Source: UBA6522 sp965205045 | GTDB lineage: Bacteria > Pseudomonadota > Gammaproteobacteria > Steroidobacterales > Rariloculaceae | Length of the DNA stretch: 64,000 nucleotides | Direction: 5' to 3' | NCBI GenBank assembly: GCA_965205045.1 | Contig: OZ242031.1 | Span: forward strand, 4,154,001-4,218,000 | Shown: positions 52,557 to 61,959 of the stretch, piece by piece | Layout of the letters: each line of letters begins with the position of its first letter | How positions within the stretch are numbered: position 1 is the stretch's first letter | The notes under the pieces: model-generated | Seen by the model: only the letters and a program-made list of their open reading frames with translations | Database searches by the model: none | Told to the model about the DNA's origin: nothing | Position numbers and translations under genes: made by a program

Positions 52557-52964
52557 TTGAGCGAAGCGCATTCCTACCATCATGGCGAACAGCACCCAGA
52601 ATCCGCTGTAATAGGCGCGCCAGCCCCACTTCAGCGATCGGACCGGGAAGGTCGACCACCAGGCGACCATCCACACGCCGACTACGGCCGAGACCAGGAA
52701 CATGACGCCATAGGGAGTGTATATGCGGTCGAAAACGCCGCCGGCCACGCCGCGGATATACCCGCTGAGGATGGTCCCGACGATTCCGATTGCCGTGATC
52801 TGGCGCACGGCCACCGATCGAAGGCCGCCCTGGACGGCTTCGAGGTGACCCGCCTTCTGCATCTGCGGCCAGAGAATCAACTCGGACCACATGTACGATC
52901 CGAACCAGAATATGGCGAAGACCAGATGAATGGTGTGCAGCGTTACGTCAAGCGTCATTGTCAT
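52554..52964 (-). CDS. Membrane protein, DUF2269/CopD-like
   Basis: A 136-residue protein with four hydrophobic segments. The opening LDVTLHTIHLVFAIFWFGSYMWSEL, with a His before the first helix and W/F-rich turns, and the later RQITAIGIVGTILSGYIRG resemble DUF2269/CopD-type four-helix proteins that often bind haem. The function is not known. Its start overlaps the end of the solute-binding-protein gene by 17 bases, so it belongs to the same operon. Confidence 0.6.
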   Translation of the reverse strand: MTMTLDVTLHTIHLVFAIFWFGSYMWSELILWPQMQKAGHLEAVQGGLRSVAVRQITAIGIVGTILSGYIRGVAGGVFDRIYTPYGVMFLVSAVVGVWMVAWWSTFPVRSLKWGWRAYYSGFWVLFAMMVGMRFAQ

Positions 52965-55023
52965 CCCCTTCCCTGAAATGGAACGTCATGGGCAACCCAG
53001 TCGACGGCGTCAATACTATCTGGGTATTGACGACTCGTCTCGGGACATTGCCCAGATTCTTCCTGGCCAGGTGGATTCCGTGCATCGAATAGGCATTGGA
53101 GACGAGGCCGATGCTGATGACCAGGTCTACATGGCGCCTGAGCAACTCCTTTCCTATCGCCACGCGCGTCTCGCTGGCCGACCGGCGCCCTTCCTGCCAG
53201 AGGTCCATCATCTCCACGATCTCGTCCGGAGGCCGCACCCCGGCCGAGCCGCCGGACCGGAACCACTGCGCGAAATCCACGCCCATGATCGCACCAAAGC
53301 CGACCGTCGTATACGGAAACAGCAAATCGGGATAGACATAGGGGTCCTCGCTACCGGTCAGCATGACGCCGAGCTGTACTTCGCCGGACATGCTGCGCTG
53401 GTTGTAAAGAACCTGGTCGACGATTTCCACGTCCAGATCGATCCCGATCATGCGCCACTGTTCGCGAATCATCTCCGCAACGCCCGTGTAATCGAAGTGC
53501 GATACCGCGGTCACGCAATTGAGTTGCAGTCGTCCCGTGCCGTCCCTGCGAAGCCTGTATCCGGACTCGTCACGCTCCCTCAGGCCCAGTTCATCGAGGA
53601 GCCGGTTGGCCTGCGGGACATCGTGACTCGCCCATCTCGTAACCCATTCGTCGCCCGGGTAGTAGCGGTTGGTCACCGCAGGCACCGACGCGGACGGGCG
53701 GCCGAGCCCGAGCATCAGGGTCTCGTTGATTTCCCGCCGATCGGTCCCCAGAGACAGGGCCCTCCGGAAATCGGGATTCCCGAGCCACTCCCCAATCTCC
53801 GGGTCTCCGCGATAGCTCAGGTTGACGCGTATGCCGAGATCCGTTCCCTCGTTGGGGTCGAGATAGATGTTGTAGTCGGAGCGCCGGCGGTTGCTCAGCA
53901 GGAACGGCAGTTGCTCGATCTGCAGGTGCCTGTTCTGAAAGTCGAGCTGCCCGGCCACCGCCTTGAAGCTCACCGCGTCGGCGTTGGCGCAGAGAATGTT
54001 CTTGATGCTGTCGATATAGGGCAACTGATTGCCGGCAGAATCGACCCACACACTGTATGGATTACGCTCGAGCCGGCAATTCTGCGAGTTGATGGGTTCG
54101 GCCACGCGCCACGGGGACAGTACGGGCAATTCCGGATTCAGCGACCAGTCGTTGCGGTTGCGCAGGTAGATCGACCAGTTCGCGAAGCCCTGTTCCCGGG
54201 CGACGGCGCTGACCTCGCTCTCGGACCGGTATTTCGGATGAAACTGCGACAGGTAATGCTTCGGCGCATAGCCGCCCATGCCGAACCGGCCATAGAACGA
54301 GAGGCCGCCCAGGTCCGTCGAGCTGGCAAGCAACTCGGCCAGGACTTCATACGGCGCCGGGGCGACGAACCGGACCGTGAAGTCGTCCAGCTTCTCGATC
54401 AGCACGTCCCGGTTGTCAACCAGCATCGACGCGCTGGGCGCGGAGACGATTCGCCGGTCCAGGTACAGGTCCCGGTACCAGAACAGCACGTCGTCCGCCG
54501 TGAACGGCGCGCCGTCCGACCAGCGCATGCCGCGGCGCAGCGACAGGGTCAGCACCCGGTAGCCGTCGCTGAAGCGGAAATCCCGGGCGATGTTGGGGCG
54601 TACTGCACGCCAGTCCTTGTCCCAGTGAAGGAAACTGTCGGGCCCCGAGGCCATCCGGACGAGGCCCCATTGATCGCCCGGACCGACGAACGCCCGGCGC
54701 AGCGTCCCGCCGTAGCGGCCGATCTCGTGGAGCGGTTCGATCACGATCGGATCGCGGCCGATCCGCTCTTCCACCGGGTCCAGCCCGCCCGCAGCCACGA
54801 GTTCCGAAAGCGTCGGCGATTCCCCAAAGGTCCGGGGCACAGCCGCAGGATCGGTAACGATTCTGCCGGATTCCGGCGCGTACGGCCCGAAATCCGCCTC
54901 GTCCAGGGCGACCGCCCGGGATGTGGCTTCAAAGCCTGAACGAGAACAGGACCACAGCGCGGTCGCCGAAAGCGCCGCGCAACCGCCCTGCAGGAGTTCG
55001 CGCCTGCTGTAGCGATCAGCCAT
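52948..55023 (-). CDS. Peptide-type ABC transporter solute-binding protein (family 5, Tat signal)
   Basis: A 691-residue extracellular binding protein. The start MADRYSRRELLQGGCAALSAT at 55023 is a twin-arginine leader with a possible lipobox (LWSCS). Family 5 features include DKDWRAVRPNIARDFRFSDGYRVLTLSLRRGMRWSDGAPFTADDVLFWY and EYLL-like RRALSLGTDRREINET. It is about 150 residues longer than OppA/DppA, as in the oligosaccharide/peptide-binding subgroup. The long frame reaching 55365 is not used; the true start overlaps the ATPase gene by 8 bases. It delivers the substrate to the four-subunit importer upstream. Confidence 0.85.
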   Translation of the reverse strand: MADRYSRRELLQGGCAALSATALWSCSRSGFEATSRAVALDEADFGPYAPESGRIVTDPAAVPRTFGESPTLSELVAAGGLDPVEERIGRDPIVIEPLHEIGRYGGTLRRAFVGPGDQWGLVRMASGPDSFLHWDKDWRAVRPNIARDFRFSDGYRVLTLSLRRGMRWSDGAPFTADDVLFWYRDLYLDRRIVSAPSASMLVDNRDVLIEKLDDFTVRFVAPAPYEVLAELLASSTDLGGLSFYGRFGMGGYAPKHYLSQFHPKYRSESEVSAVAREQGFANWSIYLRNRNDWSLNPELPVLSPWRVAEPINSQNCRLERNPYSVWVDSAGNQLPYIDSIKNILCANADAVSFKAVAGQLDFQNRHLQIEQLPFLLSNRRRSDYNIYLDPNEGTDLGIRVNLSYRGDPEIGEWLGNPDFRRALSLGTDRREINETLMLGLGRPSASVPAVTNRYYPGDEWVTRWASHDVPQANRLLDELGLRERDESGYRLRRDGTGRLQLNCVTAVSHFDYTGVAEMIREQWRMIGIDLDVEIVDQVLYNQRSMSGEVQLGVMLTGSEDPYVYPDLLFPYTTVGFGAIMGVDFAQWFRSGGSAGVRPPDEIVEMMDLWQEGRRSASETRVAIGKELLRRHVDLVISIGLVSNAYSMHGIHLARKNLGNVPRRVVNTQIVLTPSTGLPMTFHFREGDDNDA

Positions 55024-56095
55024 CGTCCCCTTGCTCCTGCACACGGGCCGGCTTGCCGGCCTCACCGACACCTGCCAGCGAAAGTTCCTCAGCCAGGTGG
55101 CAGCGAACAAAACGCCCGGAATCCAGTTGCCGCCACTCCGGCCGCTCGGTCCTGCACGCGGCAACGGCATGCGGGCACCTCGGGTGAAAATAACAGCCGC
55201 TCGGCGGGTTGCGCGAGCTGGGAGGCTCCCCGGGAGGCGGTGCGAACACACTGCACTGCTCCGGGTCGGGTTGCGGAACCGCCGCCAGCAACGCCGCCGT
55301 ATAGGGATGCAGCGGCCGTTCGAACAGTTCGTCGCAGGGCGCCAGCTCGACCATTTGCCCGACATACATGACCGCGACGCGGTGACTGATGTGTCTCACG
55401 ACGCTCAGGTCGTGCGCGACAAAGATGAAACTCAGTTCGTGCTGCTCCTGCAGCTCGACCAGCAGGTTGAGGATCTGTGCCTGTACCGACACGTCCAGCG
55501 CCGAGACGGATTCGTCGGCGATGATTACTCGCGGTTTCGGCGCCAGCGCGCGCGCGATGCCGATACGCTGGCGCTGTCCGCCGCTGAATGCATGGGGATA
55601 GCGGCCCATGTGCGAGCCCCGCAGGCCGACCGCCTCAAGCAGATTGCCTACTTCCTCATCGAGTTCGCGACGACCCCTTACGCCGAACAACCGCAACGGT
55701 TCGGCGACAATGTCGCGAACCGTCATGCGGGGATTCAACGATGAGTACGGATCCTGGAAGATCATCTGCATCTCAGCCCGGAGCGGGCGCAATTGCCTTG
55801 CGGTGAGTCCGGCCAGGTTCACAATTTCCCCGGAAGCCGTTCTGAACCAGACCTCGCCCGACGTCGGTACATGGGCACGGATAATGGCACGAGCCGCCGT
55901 GGTCTTGCCACAACCGCTTTCGCCCACAAGCGACAGTGTTTCACAGCGGTGCAAGTCGAAGCTGATGTCGTCGACTGCGCGCACCACGTCAGCCCCTTTC
56001 GGATGGAAGAACTTGCGGAGCCGCTGGACGCGCAGGATGACCGAATCCGGAAGCGTCTTCGCCATCTCCTGTAATCGTTCCGCTCTCTCGGTCAT
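55016..56095 (-). CDS. Opp/Dpp-type ABC importer ATP-binding protein (DppF-like)
   Basis: A 359-residue ATPase. Walker A GESGCGKTTAARA, signature FSGGQRQRIGIARAL, Walker B VIIADESVSALDVS and H-loop FVAHDLSVV are complete. The C-terminal region has the oligopeptide-transporter-specific CYFHPRCPHAVAACRTERPEW cysteine cluster. The ATG overlaps the stop of the companion ATPase gene (ATGA). It powers uptake of the operon's substrate together with the DppD-like subunit. Confidence 0.9.
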   Translation of the reverse strand: MTERAERLQEMAKTLPDSVILRVQRLRKFFHPKGADVVRAVDDISFDLHRCETLSLVGESGCGKTTAARAIIRAHVPTSGEVWFRTASGEIVNLAGLTARQLRPLRAEMQMIFQDPYSSLNPRMTVRDIVAEPLRLFGVRGRRELDEEVGNLLEAVGLRGSHMGRYPHAFSGGQRQRIGIARALAPKPRVIIADESVSALDVSVQAQILNLLVELQEQHELSFIFVAHDLSVVRHISHRVAVMYVGQMVELAPCDELFERPLHPYTAALLAAVPQPDPEQCSVFAPPPGEPPSSRNPPSGCYFHPRCPHAVAACRTERPEWRQLDSGRFVRCHLAEELSLAGVGEAGKPARVQEQGDDG

Positions 56096-57132
56096 TGCGG
56101 GTCGTGGAGGTGGCAGTTGACGACGTGATGCTCGGCGACCTGCGTCGGGCCAGGCAGGATCCGGTCGCAGACACCGGACATCGCGCTTGGACACCGAGTA
56201 TGGAAGGGGCAGCCGGCAGGACGGTTCCCCGCCCGGGGCACGGTTCCGCCGATCGCCTTGAGTGCGCCGCGCCGGCGTCGCGTCAGGCTAGGCAAGGATT
56301 CCAGCAGAAGCTGAGTATAGGGGTGCATCGAATCGCGGAAAATCGATGCTGCGGGACCGCGTTCCACGATGAACCCCAGATACATGATGGCCACATCGTC
56401 TGCCGCGGCGGCCACAACGCCGAGGTCATGAGTGATCAGCATCAGCGCCATGTCATGCCGGTCCTGCAACTCCGCGAGCAGCGTGAGCACCTGCGCCTGA
56501 GTCGTGACATCCAGCGCCGTGGTCGGTTCGTCGGCGATGAGCAGCCGCGGACCGCACACCAGCGCCATAGCGATCATGGCGCGCTGGCGCAGCCCGCCGG
56601 ACAACTCCCACGCGTACTGGCTCATGATGTGCTCGGGATTCGGCATCCCTACATCGCGCAACTGCTCGATTGCGCGTTGCGCCGCCTCCGGCTTGCCGAG
56701 GTTGAAGTGCAGGCGCACGGCCTCGATGATCTGATTGCCGATCGTATGGACCGGACTGAAGGAGGTCATCGGTTCCTGAAAAATGAAACCGATGTCGCCG
56801 CCGCGAAGTTCGCGCATCTGCGCGCTGTCTCTGGCGAGACCCAGCAGGTCGAGCGTGTCCTCGTCCCTCCGCAGCACGATACTGCCGCCCAATCGGCAGG
56901 TTCGCTCGTCCTCGATTCGCATGATGGCCTGCGCCGTCACGCTCTTGCCACAACCGCTTTCACCGACCACACCAAGCGTCCGCCGGGGCAGCACGTCGAA
57001 ACTGATGCCGTCCACTGCGCGGATACGTCCTTCGACCGTGTCGAAATCCACGGTCAGATCACGGACCTGAACAATCGGGTCCGCATTCGCGCCGTGCTTT
57101 TCCGCCACCCTAGCCACCCGGATCCGCCGCAT
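56092..57132 (-). CDS. Opp/Dpp-type ABC importer ATP-binding protein (DppD-like)
   Basis: A 346-residue ATPase with Walker A GESGCGKSVTAQAIM, signature LSGGLRQRAMIAMAL, Walker B LLIADEPTTALDVT and H-loop LITHDLGVV. The GNRPAGCPFHTRCPSAM cysteine motif at the C-terminus marks the oligopeptide/nickel family. The start is uncertain: the ATG at 57132 overlaps the permease gene by 23 bases, and a GTG at 57108 is an alternative. Confidence 0.88.
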   Translation of the reverse strand: MRRIRVARVAEKHGANADPIVQVRDLTVDFDTVEGRIRAVDGISFDVLPRRTLGVVGESGCGKSVTAQAIMRIEDERTCRLGGSIVLRRDEDTLDLLGLARDSAQMRELRGGDIGFIFQEPMTSFSPVHTIGNQIIEAVRLHFNLGKPEAAQRAIEQLRDVGMPNPEHIMSQYAWELSGGLRQRAMIAMALVCGPRLLIADEPTTALDVTTQAQVLTLLAELQDRHDMALMLITHDLGVVAAAADDVAIMYLGFIVERGPAASIFRDSMHPYTQLLLESLPSLTRRRRGALKAIGGTVPRAGNRPAGCPFHTRCPSAMSGVCDRILPGPTQVAEHHVVNCHLHDPQ

Positions 57133-58234
57133 CCCGAAGGCCGTCCCCGAGGAAGTTGAATGCGATGATGACGATGGCGGTCGGGATGGCCGGAATCAGC
57201 ATCCACGAATACAGCGCCACGTTTTGCAGGCTCTGCGCGGTGCTCAACAGCACGCCCAGTGAAATGGCCGGGGGCCGCAGGCCGAGCCCGAGGAAACCCA
57301 GGGCCGTCTCGCTCGCGATCATCGCGGGAATCGCCAGCGTCGTCGTTGCGATGATGTGGCTCGTGGTCTGCGGCAGCAGGTGCACAAACATGATCCGCCC
57401 CGGTCCGGCGCCGCTCAACTCCGCCGCGACCACGAAATCCTCCCCGCGCAGGGACATGATGCGGCCGCGAAGTTCCCGCGCCAACTGGGTCCAGCCCACC
57501 AGTGCAATGATCAGGGTCACCGTGAAGTAGACCAGGGTGATGCCCCAGGTGGGCGGTATCGCGGCCGCCAGCCCCATCCACAACGGGATCGTCGGGATCG
57601 AGCGCAGAATCTCGATCGCGCGCTGTATGAACAGATCCACCATGCCGCCGTAAAACCCCGAAATCGTGCCGAAAAAAATGCCTGCGGTGATACTCACGGC
57701 AACCGCAGCCAAGCCGATGAGCAGCGATGTACGGATCGCCAGTGCGATGCGGGAAAACAGATCGCGACCCTGCTCGTCCGCACCGAGCAGAAACAGGCTG
57801 GTCTCCGCCGGGGCGCCCTCCGTACCGATCAGATGCCTGTCGGCAAGTATCAGGCCAAGCAACCTGTACTCGTAACCCCGGGCAAAGAACACCACCGGGA
57901 TTGTCTGCGCCTCGTCCGGGACATACTCCAGACCGTAGGTTTCCGGGTTGCGGGTGCGCTCAAGCCCGTGCACGTGGGGGGCGAAACGGCCATCGTCGAA
58001 AAAGTGGATCGGTTGCGGCGGCACCAGTGCGCGCTGGGAATTGGAGGCGGTCGGGTCGGAATACGCGAGGAAATCGGCGAATGCGACCACGAGATAGAAC
58101 AGGGCAACGACGATGGCCGACACGACTGCCAGCCGGTGCCGCAGGAAGCGCCTGCGGAACAGCGCACCCGGCGACAGCACCGGCAGCGTTGCAGGCGGCA
58201 TTTCATTGCCATTGTCAGGCTGGGGTACCACCAT
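57110..58234 (-). CDS. Opp/Dpp-type ABC importer permease (DppC-like)
   Basis: A 374-residue membrane permease. After an N-terminal helix (RLAVVSAIVVALFYLVVAF) there is a long periplasmic insert of about 100 residues, then the core with GADEQGRDLFSRIALAIRTSLLIGL and the EAA-like loop LRGRIMSLRGEDFVVAAELSGAGPGRIMFVHLLP. Such inserts are seen in permeases paired with the larger binding proteins of this group. It pairs with the DppB-like subunit 5 bases upstream. Confidence 0.88.
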   Translation of the reverse strand: MVVPQPDNGNEMPPATLPVLSPGALFRRRFLRHRLAVVSAIVVALFYLVVAFADFLAYSDPTASNSQRALVPPQPIHFFDDGRFAPHVHGLERTRNPETYGLEYVPDEAQTIPVVFFARGYEYRLLGLILADRHLIGTEGAPAETSLFLLGADEQGRDLFSRIALAIRTSLLIGLAAVAVSITAGIFFGTISGFYGGMVDLFIQRAIEILRSIPTIPLWMGLAAAIPPTWGITLVYFTVTLIIALVGWTQLARELRGRIMSLRGEDFVVAAELSGAGPGRIMFVHLLPQTTSHIIATTTLAIPAMIASETALGFLGLGLRPPAISLGVLLSTAQSLQNVALYSWMLIPAIPTAIVIIAFNFLGDGLRDAADPGG

Positions 58235-58239
58235 GACTC

Positions 58240-59250
58240 CTAGCTCTCCAGCCGGATGCGCGGGTCGATCCAGCTCAGCAGCAAATCGGATAACAGCGTC
58301 CCGACCACGGCCAGCGTGGAAAGGATGAGCAGGATTGCGCTGGCGAGGAACATGTCCTGCCCCTGCAGAGCCTGCAGCAGCAGCGGTCCCAGCGTCGGAA
58401 TGTTCAGTACCATGGACACGATGATGCTGCCCGAAATCAGTGTCGGCAGCGTCAGGCCAATGGTGCTCACAAAGGGATTCAGCGCGAGCCGCAGGGGATA
58501 CTTGAGTACCAGCGTCAGCTCACGCATGCCCTTGGCCCTGGCCGTGACGACATAGGGCCTGGACATCTCGTCAAGCAGGTTGGCCCGCAGCACCCGCACA
58601 AGCCGAGACATGATCGCGAGCGCGAGAATCAGCGCCGGGACGAGCATGTGCCAAAGGGCATCGAAAAACTTCCCGACCGACCAGGGCGCATCCACGTACC
58701 GCGGGGAGTGAATGGCGCCCAGATCCGCATTGAAATAGCGGAAACCGATGAACAGCGCGAACAGGGCCAGCAGGAAATTGGGAACGGCGATACCGATCAT
58801 GCCGAACGCGGAAAATGCATAGTCGCCCATCGAACCCCGGTACATCGCGTTGTACAACCCGATCGGTAACGCCAGCCCCCAGGCAAGCAGCAGTCCCAGG
58901 ACGGCGAGCATGAGCGTGAGTCCCATGTACTCGCCGATGAGCCCGCTCACCTCTCGATTCCACTGCAGCGACATGCCGAAGTCGCCGCGAATCGCACCCG
59001 CCGCCCATCGCAGGTAGCGCACGACCATGGGCTGGTCGAGACCGTAGTCCCTGCGCAATTGCTCGATGCTTTCGGTGGAGCCGATGGCGCCCGTCTGAGC
59101 GAGCTGAGCCACGTAGGACGAGACGAAATCGCCTGGCGGCAACTGGATGATGATGAAGGAGATGACCGAAGCGGCAAAAATCGTGACGACGCTAATCGAG
59201 GTGCGGTAGAGAATGAAGTTGCCGAGAGACCTTGATTTTCCTGCACGCAT
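58240..59250 (-). CDS. Opp/Dpp-type ABC importer permease (DppB-like)
   Basis: A 336-residue permease with six membrane segments. The N-terminus has the family pattern SFIIIQLPPGDFVSSYV, and the EAA loop is LLDEMSRPYVVTARAKGMRELTLVLKYPLRLALNPFV. It is the first gene of the long minus-strand operon and directs substrate through the membrane with the DppC-like subunit. The upstream gap to the divergent amidohydrolase (326 bases) should hold its promoter. Confidence 0.9.
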   Translation of the reverse strand: MRAGKSRSLGNFILYRTSISVVTIFAASVISFIIIQLPPGDFVSSYVAQLAQTGAIGSTESIEQLRRDYGLDQPMVVRYLRWAAGAIRGDFGMSLQWNREVSGLIGEYMGLTLMLAVLGLLLAWGLALPIGLYNAMYRGSMGDYAFSAFGMIGIAVPNFLLALFALFIGFRYFNADLGAIHSPRYVDAPWSVGKFFDALWHMLVPALILALAIMSRLVRVLRANLLDEMSRPYVVTARAKGMRELTLVLKYPLRLALNPFVSTIGLTLPTLISGSIIVSMVLNIPTLGPLLLQALQGQDMFLASAILLILSTLAVVGTLLSDLLLSWIDPRIRLES

Positions 59251-59576
59251 GACGCTGTCCGCCGCGCCAATCCGAGCCGGAAACAGCCATCGGATTCCGC
59301 AACCTCGCGATTATACCTTCAGCGCGAATGGGATTTTTTCACGTCTGCAGTCCCGGTTTAATCGCCCAAGTGCGGACGCCCGGCCATGCACCGGATTTGC
59401 CGCACCGGCCAACCGCAACTTGACAATACGAACGCATATTGGAGAAATAGTGCGTCATCGCTTGCTTCGCCGGTAACCGCATTGCTGGCAATCACACCGC
59501 AGGTGAAACGTTACCCGAGACAACGACAAGCTGAAATGTGCAAGTACCGTCATGCCTATACAGGGTTGAAAACCAG
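59251..59576. promoter_or_regulatory. Divergent intergenic region between the importer operon and the amidohydrolase
   Basis: 326 bases without a gene between divergent transcription units. It must hold promoters for both directions. I see no convincing -35/-10 pair or operator palindrome. A common regulator of both units would bind here, but none is encoded nearby. Confidence 0.4.
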
Positions 59577-60890
59577 ATGAGCCTGACTATCAAGGGGCCC
59601 GCGTTCATCGCAGGCAAGATCCAGTCTGCCGCCATTCGAATTGAAGGCGGCATCATCCGCTCTGTCACCGACGACCAGGCAGGTGAGGCCGACCAAATGA
59701 TCGAACTCGGTCCACGCCAACTCGTCCTGCCCGCCGGTGTCGACCTGCTCTGCGGTCTGCGCGACTGGGTTGCCGCGCCCAAGGAAACGGTGGAATGCGC
59801 CACCCGAGGCGCGTTGGCCGGGGGCGTCACAGTCGTCTGCGACCAGGCGAATATCGTGCCAAGGCTCAACACGATACAGCGGATCCGCGAACGCGTCCGG
59901 TTCGTTGCCGAGCGTGCCTACACCGACTACGGTGTGGCAGCGGCTCCACCGCTGGATCCCGCAGATACTACCGAGTATCGCGATGCCGGGGCCTACTGCG
60001 TCGGCCTGTATTCCTGGAATCTTCGCCAGTGGCGATATGCCCGGGACCTCGACGACAGCACTGCGGAGTTCCAGCGCTACGCGGAGGCAGGCGTACATGG
60101 CTCGATCGTGGTGGATGAGGCCGCATTCCAGGACACGCCCCTGCACGAACTCGGCGAGCGGTATGCGCTCGGCGCCCTGCTGCGCAGGCTGCCGCCGGAA
60201 TTCCGTGTGAGAATCCAGGTCACGCAGCCGGAAAGCGTCGACCGGATTCTGGCGGAAGCAGACCGCCTGCCGAACGTGTCCATCCAGGTGCCGCATCATT
60301 CCATTTCCATCGACAGCGTCACTGCCGCGGAACGAATCGGCGTGGCGTCCCGGCATGTGCCGCCGCTGCGCTCGGCCGAAGAGGTCGAACGGCTGCAGTG
60401 CTATCTTGCCGAGGGCAAGATCAGCATCGTCACATCCTGGCACGCGCCCCACCGCATGCAGGACAAGTTCAGTTCGAATCCGATCCCCGGCGAACTGACG
60501 CCCAAGGCCGGGTACTCGGCGATCGACTTCGTTTATCCGCATCTGCTGACGCTGCACGGTCTCGACACCGCCTGCCGGCACTTTTCCGAGTTGCCGGCCC
60601 GCTACCTGGGACTGAAAAAGGGTCTCATCGAACCCGGCTACGACGCCGACCTGGTCATCTTTGAAGAGGACGAGGGCCGTCAGGAACAGAATCTCGCCGT
60701 ATCCGGCGGCTTTACCCGGGGTGTGTGGAAGGTCGAACCGATGGAGTTTCATTCCATGGGCAGGGTGACGCCGTTTTGCGGAGATCGATTGCGGTACCGG
60801 GTGATCACCACGTTCCTGCGCGGCGAGGTTGCCTTCGACCGCGAATCGGGTACACACACGCGGCGGGAGGTTCGGCGTGTCGGCGGCTGA
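59577..60890 (+). CDS. Dihydroorotase-like amidohydrolase without the HxH metal motif (paralogue 2)
   Basis: A 437-residue paralogue of the gene at 43446. The first metal motif is D56-LLCGLR-D63, with neither His; the DHAPH motif reads SWHAPHRMQDKFS. VPHHS and RHVPPLRSAEEVERL are kept. Both proteins share KFSxxPIPGExTPKAGYSAxx near the C-terminus, which suggests a conserved special function and not decay. The start at 59577 is chosen because the paralogue begins at the same point; an ATG at 59538 is possible. It is divergent from the importer operon, and both paralogues bracket that operon. Confidence 0.8.
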   Translation: MSLTIKGPAFIAGKIQSAAIRIEGGIIRSVTDDQAGEADQMIELGPRQLVLPAGVDLLCGLRDWVAAPKETVECATRGALAGGVTVVCDQANIVPRLNTIQRIRERVRFVAERAYTDYGVAAAPPLDPADTTEYRDAGAYCVGLYSWNLRQWRYARDLDDSTAEFQRYAEAGVHGSIVVDEAAFQDTPLHELGERYALGALLRRLPPEFRVRIQVTQPESVDRILAEADRLPNVSIQVPHHSISIDSVTAAERIGVASRHVPPLRSAEEVERLQCYLAEGKISIVTSWHAPHRMQDKFSSNPIPGELTPKAGYSAIDFVYPHLLTLHGLDTACRHFSELPARYLGLKKGLIEPGYDADLVIFEEDEGRQEQNLAVSGGFTRGVWKVEPMEFHSMGRVTPFCGDRLRYRVITTFLRGEVAFDRESGTHTRREVRRVGG

Positions 60891-60948
60891 CGGCGACGGC
60901 GACGGCACACTGACATTGCCGGCAGTAACGTACCGGGATCTGTAGGCG

Positions 60949-61959
60949 CTAAGCAGGCTGTCCCAGGTCGGAACGCCGCGTGATTTCGTGCCACAGCCCG
61001 GTGCCGCCCAGGCGGGCCACCCGGACGCCTAGTTTCTCCGCCCAATAACGGTCATTACCGAATTCGGAGCGCCAGCCCATCATTCTCCGTGTCAGCCGAT
61101 GCAGCGGATACTCTTCGGTAAAACCGATGGCGCCGTGGACCTGGTGGGCAATGGACGTCACCGTACCCACTGCGATGTTTGCGCGTAGTTTGGCGGCCGC
61201 GATCTCGAATGCCGCACCGTCTCCGCCGGGGTCCCGGTCCCGTGCCAGTGCCGCGGCCTGGCCGGCGCAGTTGACCGCCGCAGCTTCGGTCGCGAGAACG
61301 GCCAGGTTTTGTTGAACCGCCTGAAACTTCGCCAGAACCCGCCCGAACTGCTTGCGGGAATTGACGTGTTCGACGGACATTTCAAGTGCTCCGTCGGCCG
61401 CTCCGGAGATCTGCGCGACACGCATCAGTGCCGCGCACGACCGCAGGTCTACATCAGTCGCCGCCGAGTGCGCTGCGGCCCTGGCAAAGTGCAGGTCATC
61501 CCGCGGTTCGCCCGCCGGATTGGTGCGCGCATCGATCCGCGCACCCTGGGCCGGCAGGACCCATGCCTGTCCCGATGCTACCGCCACCACGGAGTCCAGA
61601 TGCCGGCCCCAGGGGACACCTCGCAGCACTCCGCTGAATTTCCCGCCGCTCATCTCTCCGTCGACCTCGACGGCGACAGACGCCATCCCCGATGGCACCC
61701 CGAGCCCTGCCCGGCCGGCGCACCAGGTCGCCAACACCATTTCGCCCAGCGGCAACGGCAGGGCACGTTTGCCGGCTTCCCGCATCACCGCATGGAAGTC
61801 GGCCCAGTCGCCGCCGAATCCTCCGGACGCCTCGTCCACCAGCAGGATGCCGAACCCGGCATCCTCAATGGCTGACCAGGCCTCCGCCAGGTCCGCCTCA
61901 CCGATCGCCTCAAGGATATTCTCGGCAGCCTGTACCAGCAGTTCCTGCTGCTCGCTCAT
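60949..61959 (-). CDS. Acyl-CoA dehydrogenase-family protein
   Basis: A 336-residue flavoprotein of the acyl-CoA dehydrogenase family. The C-terminal domain has SVEHVNSRKQFGRVLAKFQAVQQNLA and IAHQVHGAIGFTEEYPLHRLTRRMMGWRSEFG, the FAD-binding and quinone-facing segments. It is shorter than standard members because the N-terminal domain is compact. It overlaps the stop of the second dehydrogenase gene (ATGA), so the two probably form a heteromer, as many paired acyl-CoA dehydrogenases do for steroid-like or branched substrates. Confidence 0.85.
   Translation of the reverse strand: MSEQQELLVQAAENILEAIGEADLAEAWSAIEDAGFGILLVDEASGGFGGDWADFHAVMREAGKRALPLPLGEMVLATWCAGRAGLGVPSGMASVAVEVDGEMSGGKFSGVLRGVPWGRHLDSVVAVASGQAWVLPAQGARIDARTNPAGEPRDDLHFARAAAHSAATDVDLRSCAALMRVAQISGAADGALEMSVEHVNSRKQFGRVLAKFQAVQQNLAVLATEAAAVNCAGQAAALARDRDPGGDGAAFEIAAAKLRANIAVGTVTSIAHQVHGAIGFTEEYPLHRLTRRMMGWRSEFGNDRYWAEKLGVRVARLGGTGLWHEITRRSDLGQPA

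Noticed and set aside
52948..55365. 805-residue form of the solute-binding protein
   Set aside because: A twin-arginine signal starts at 55023; the extra N-terminal codons are antisense-type composition over the ATPase gene.
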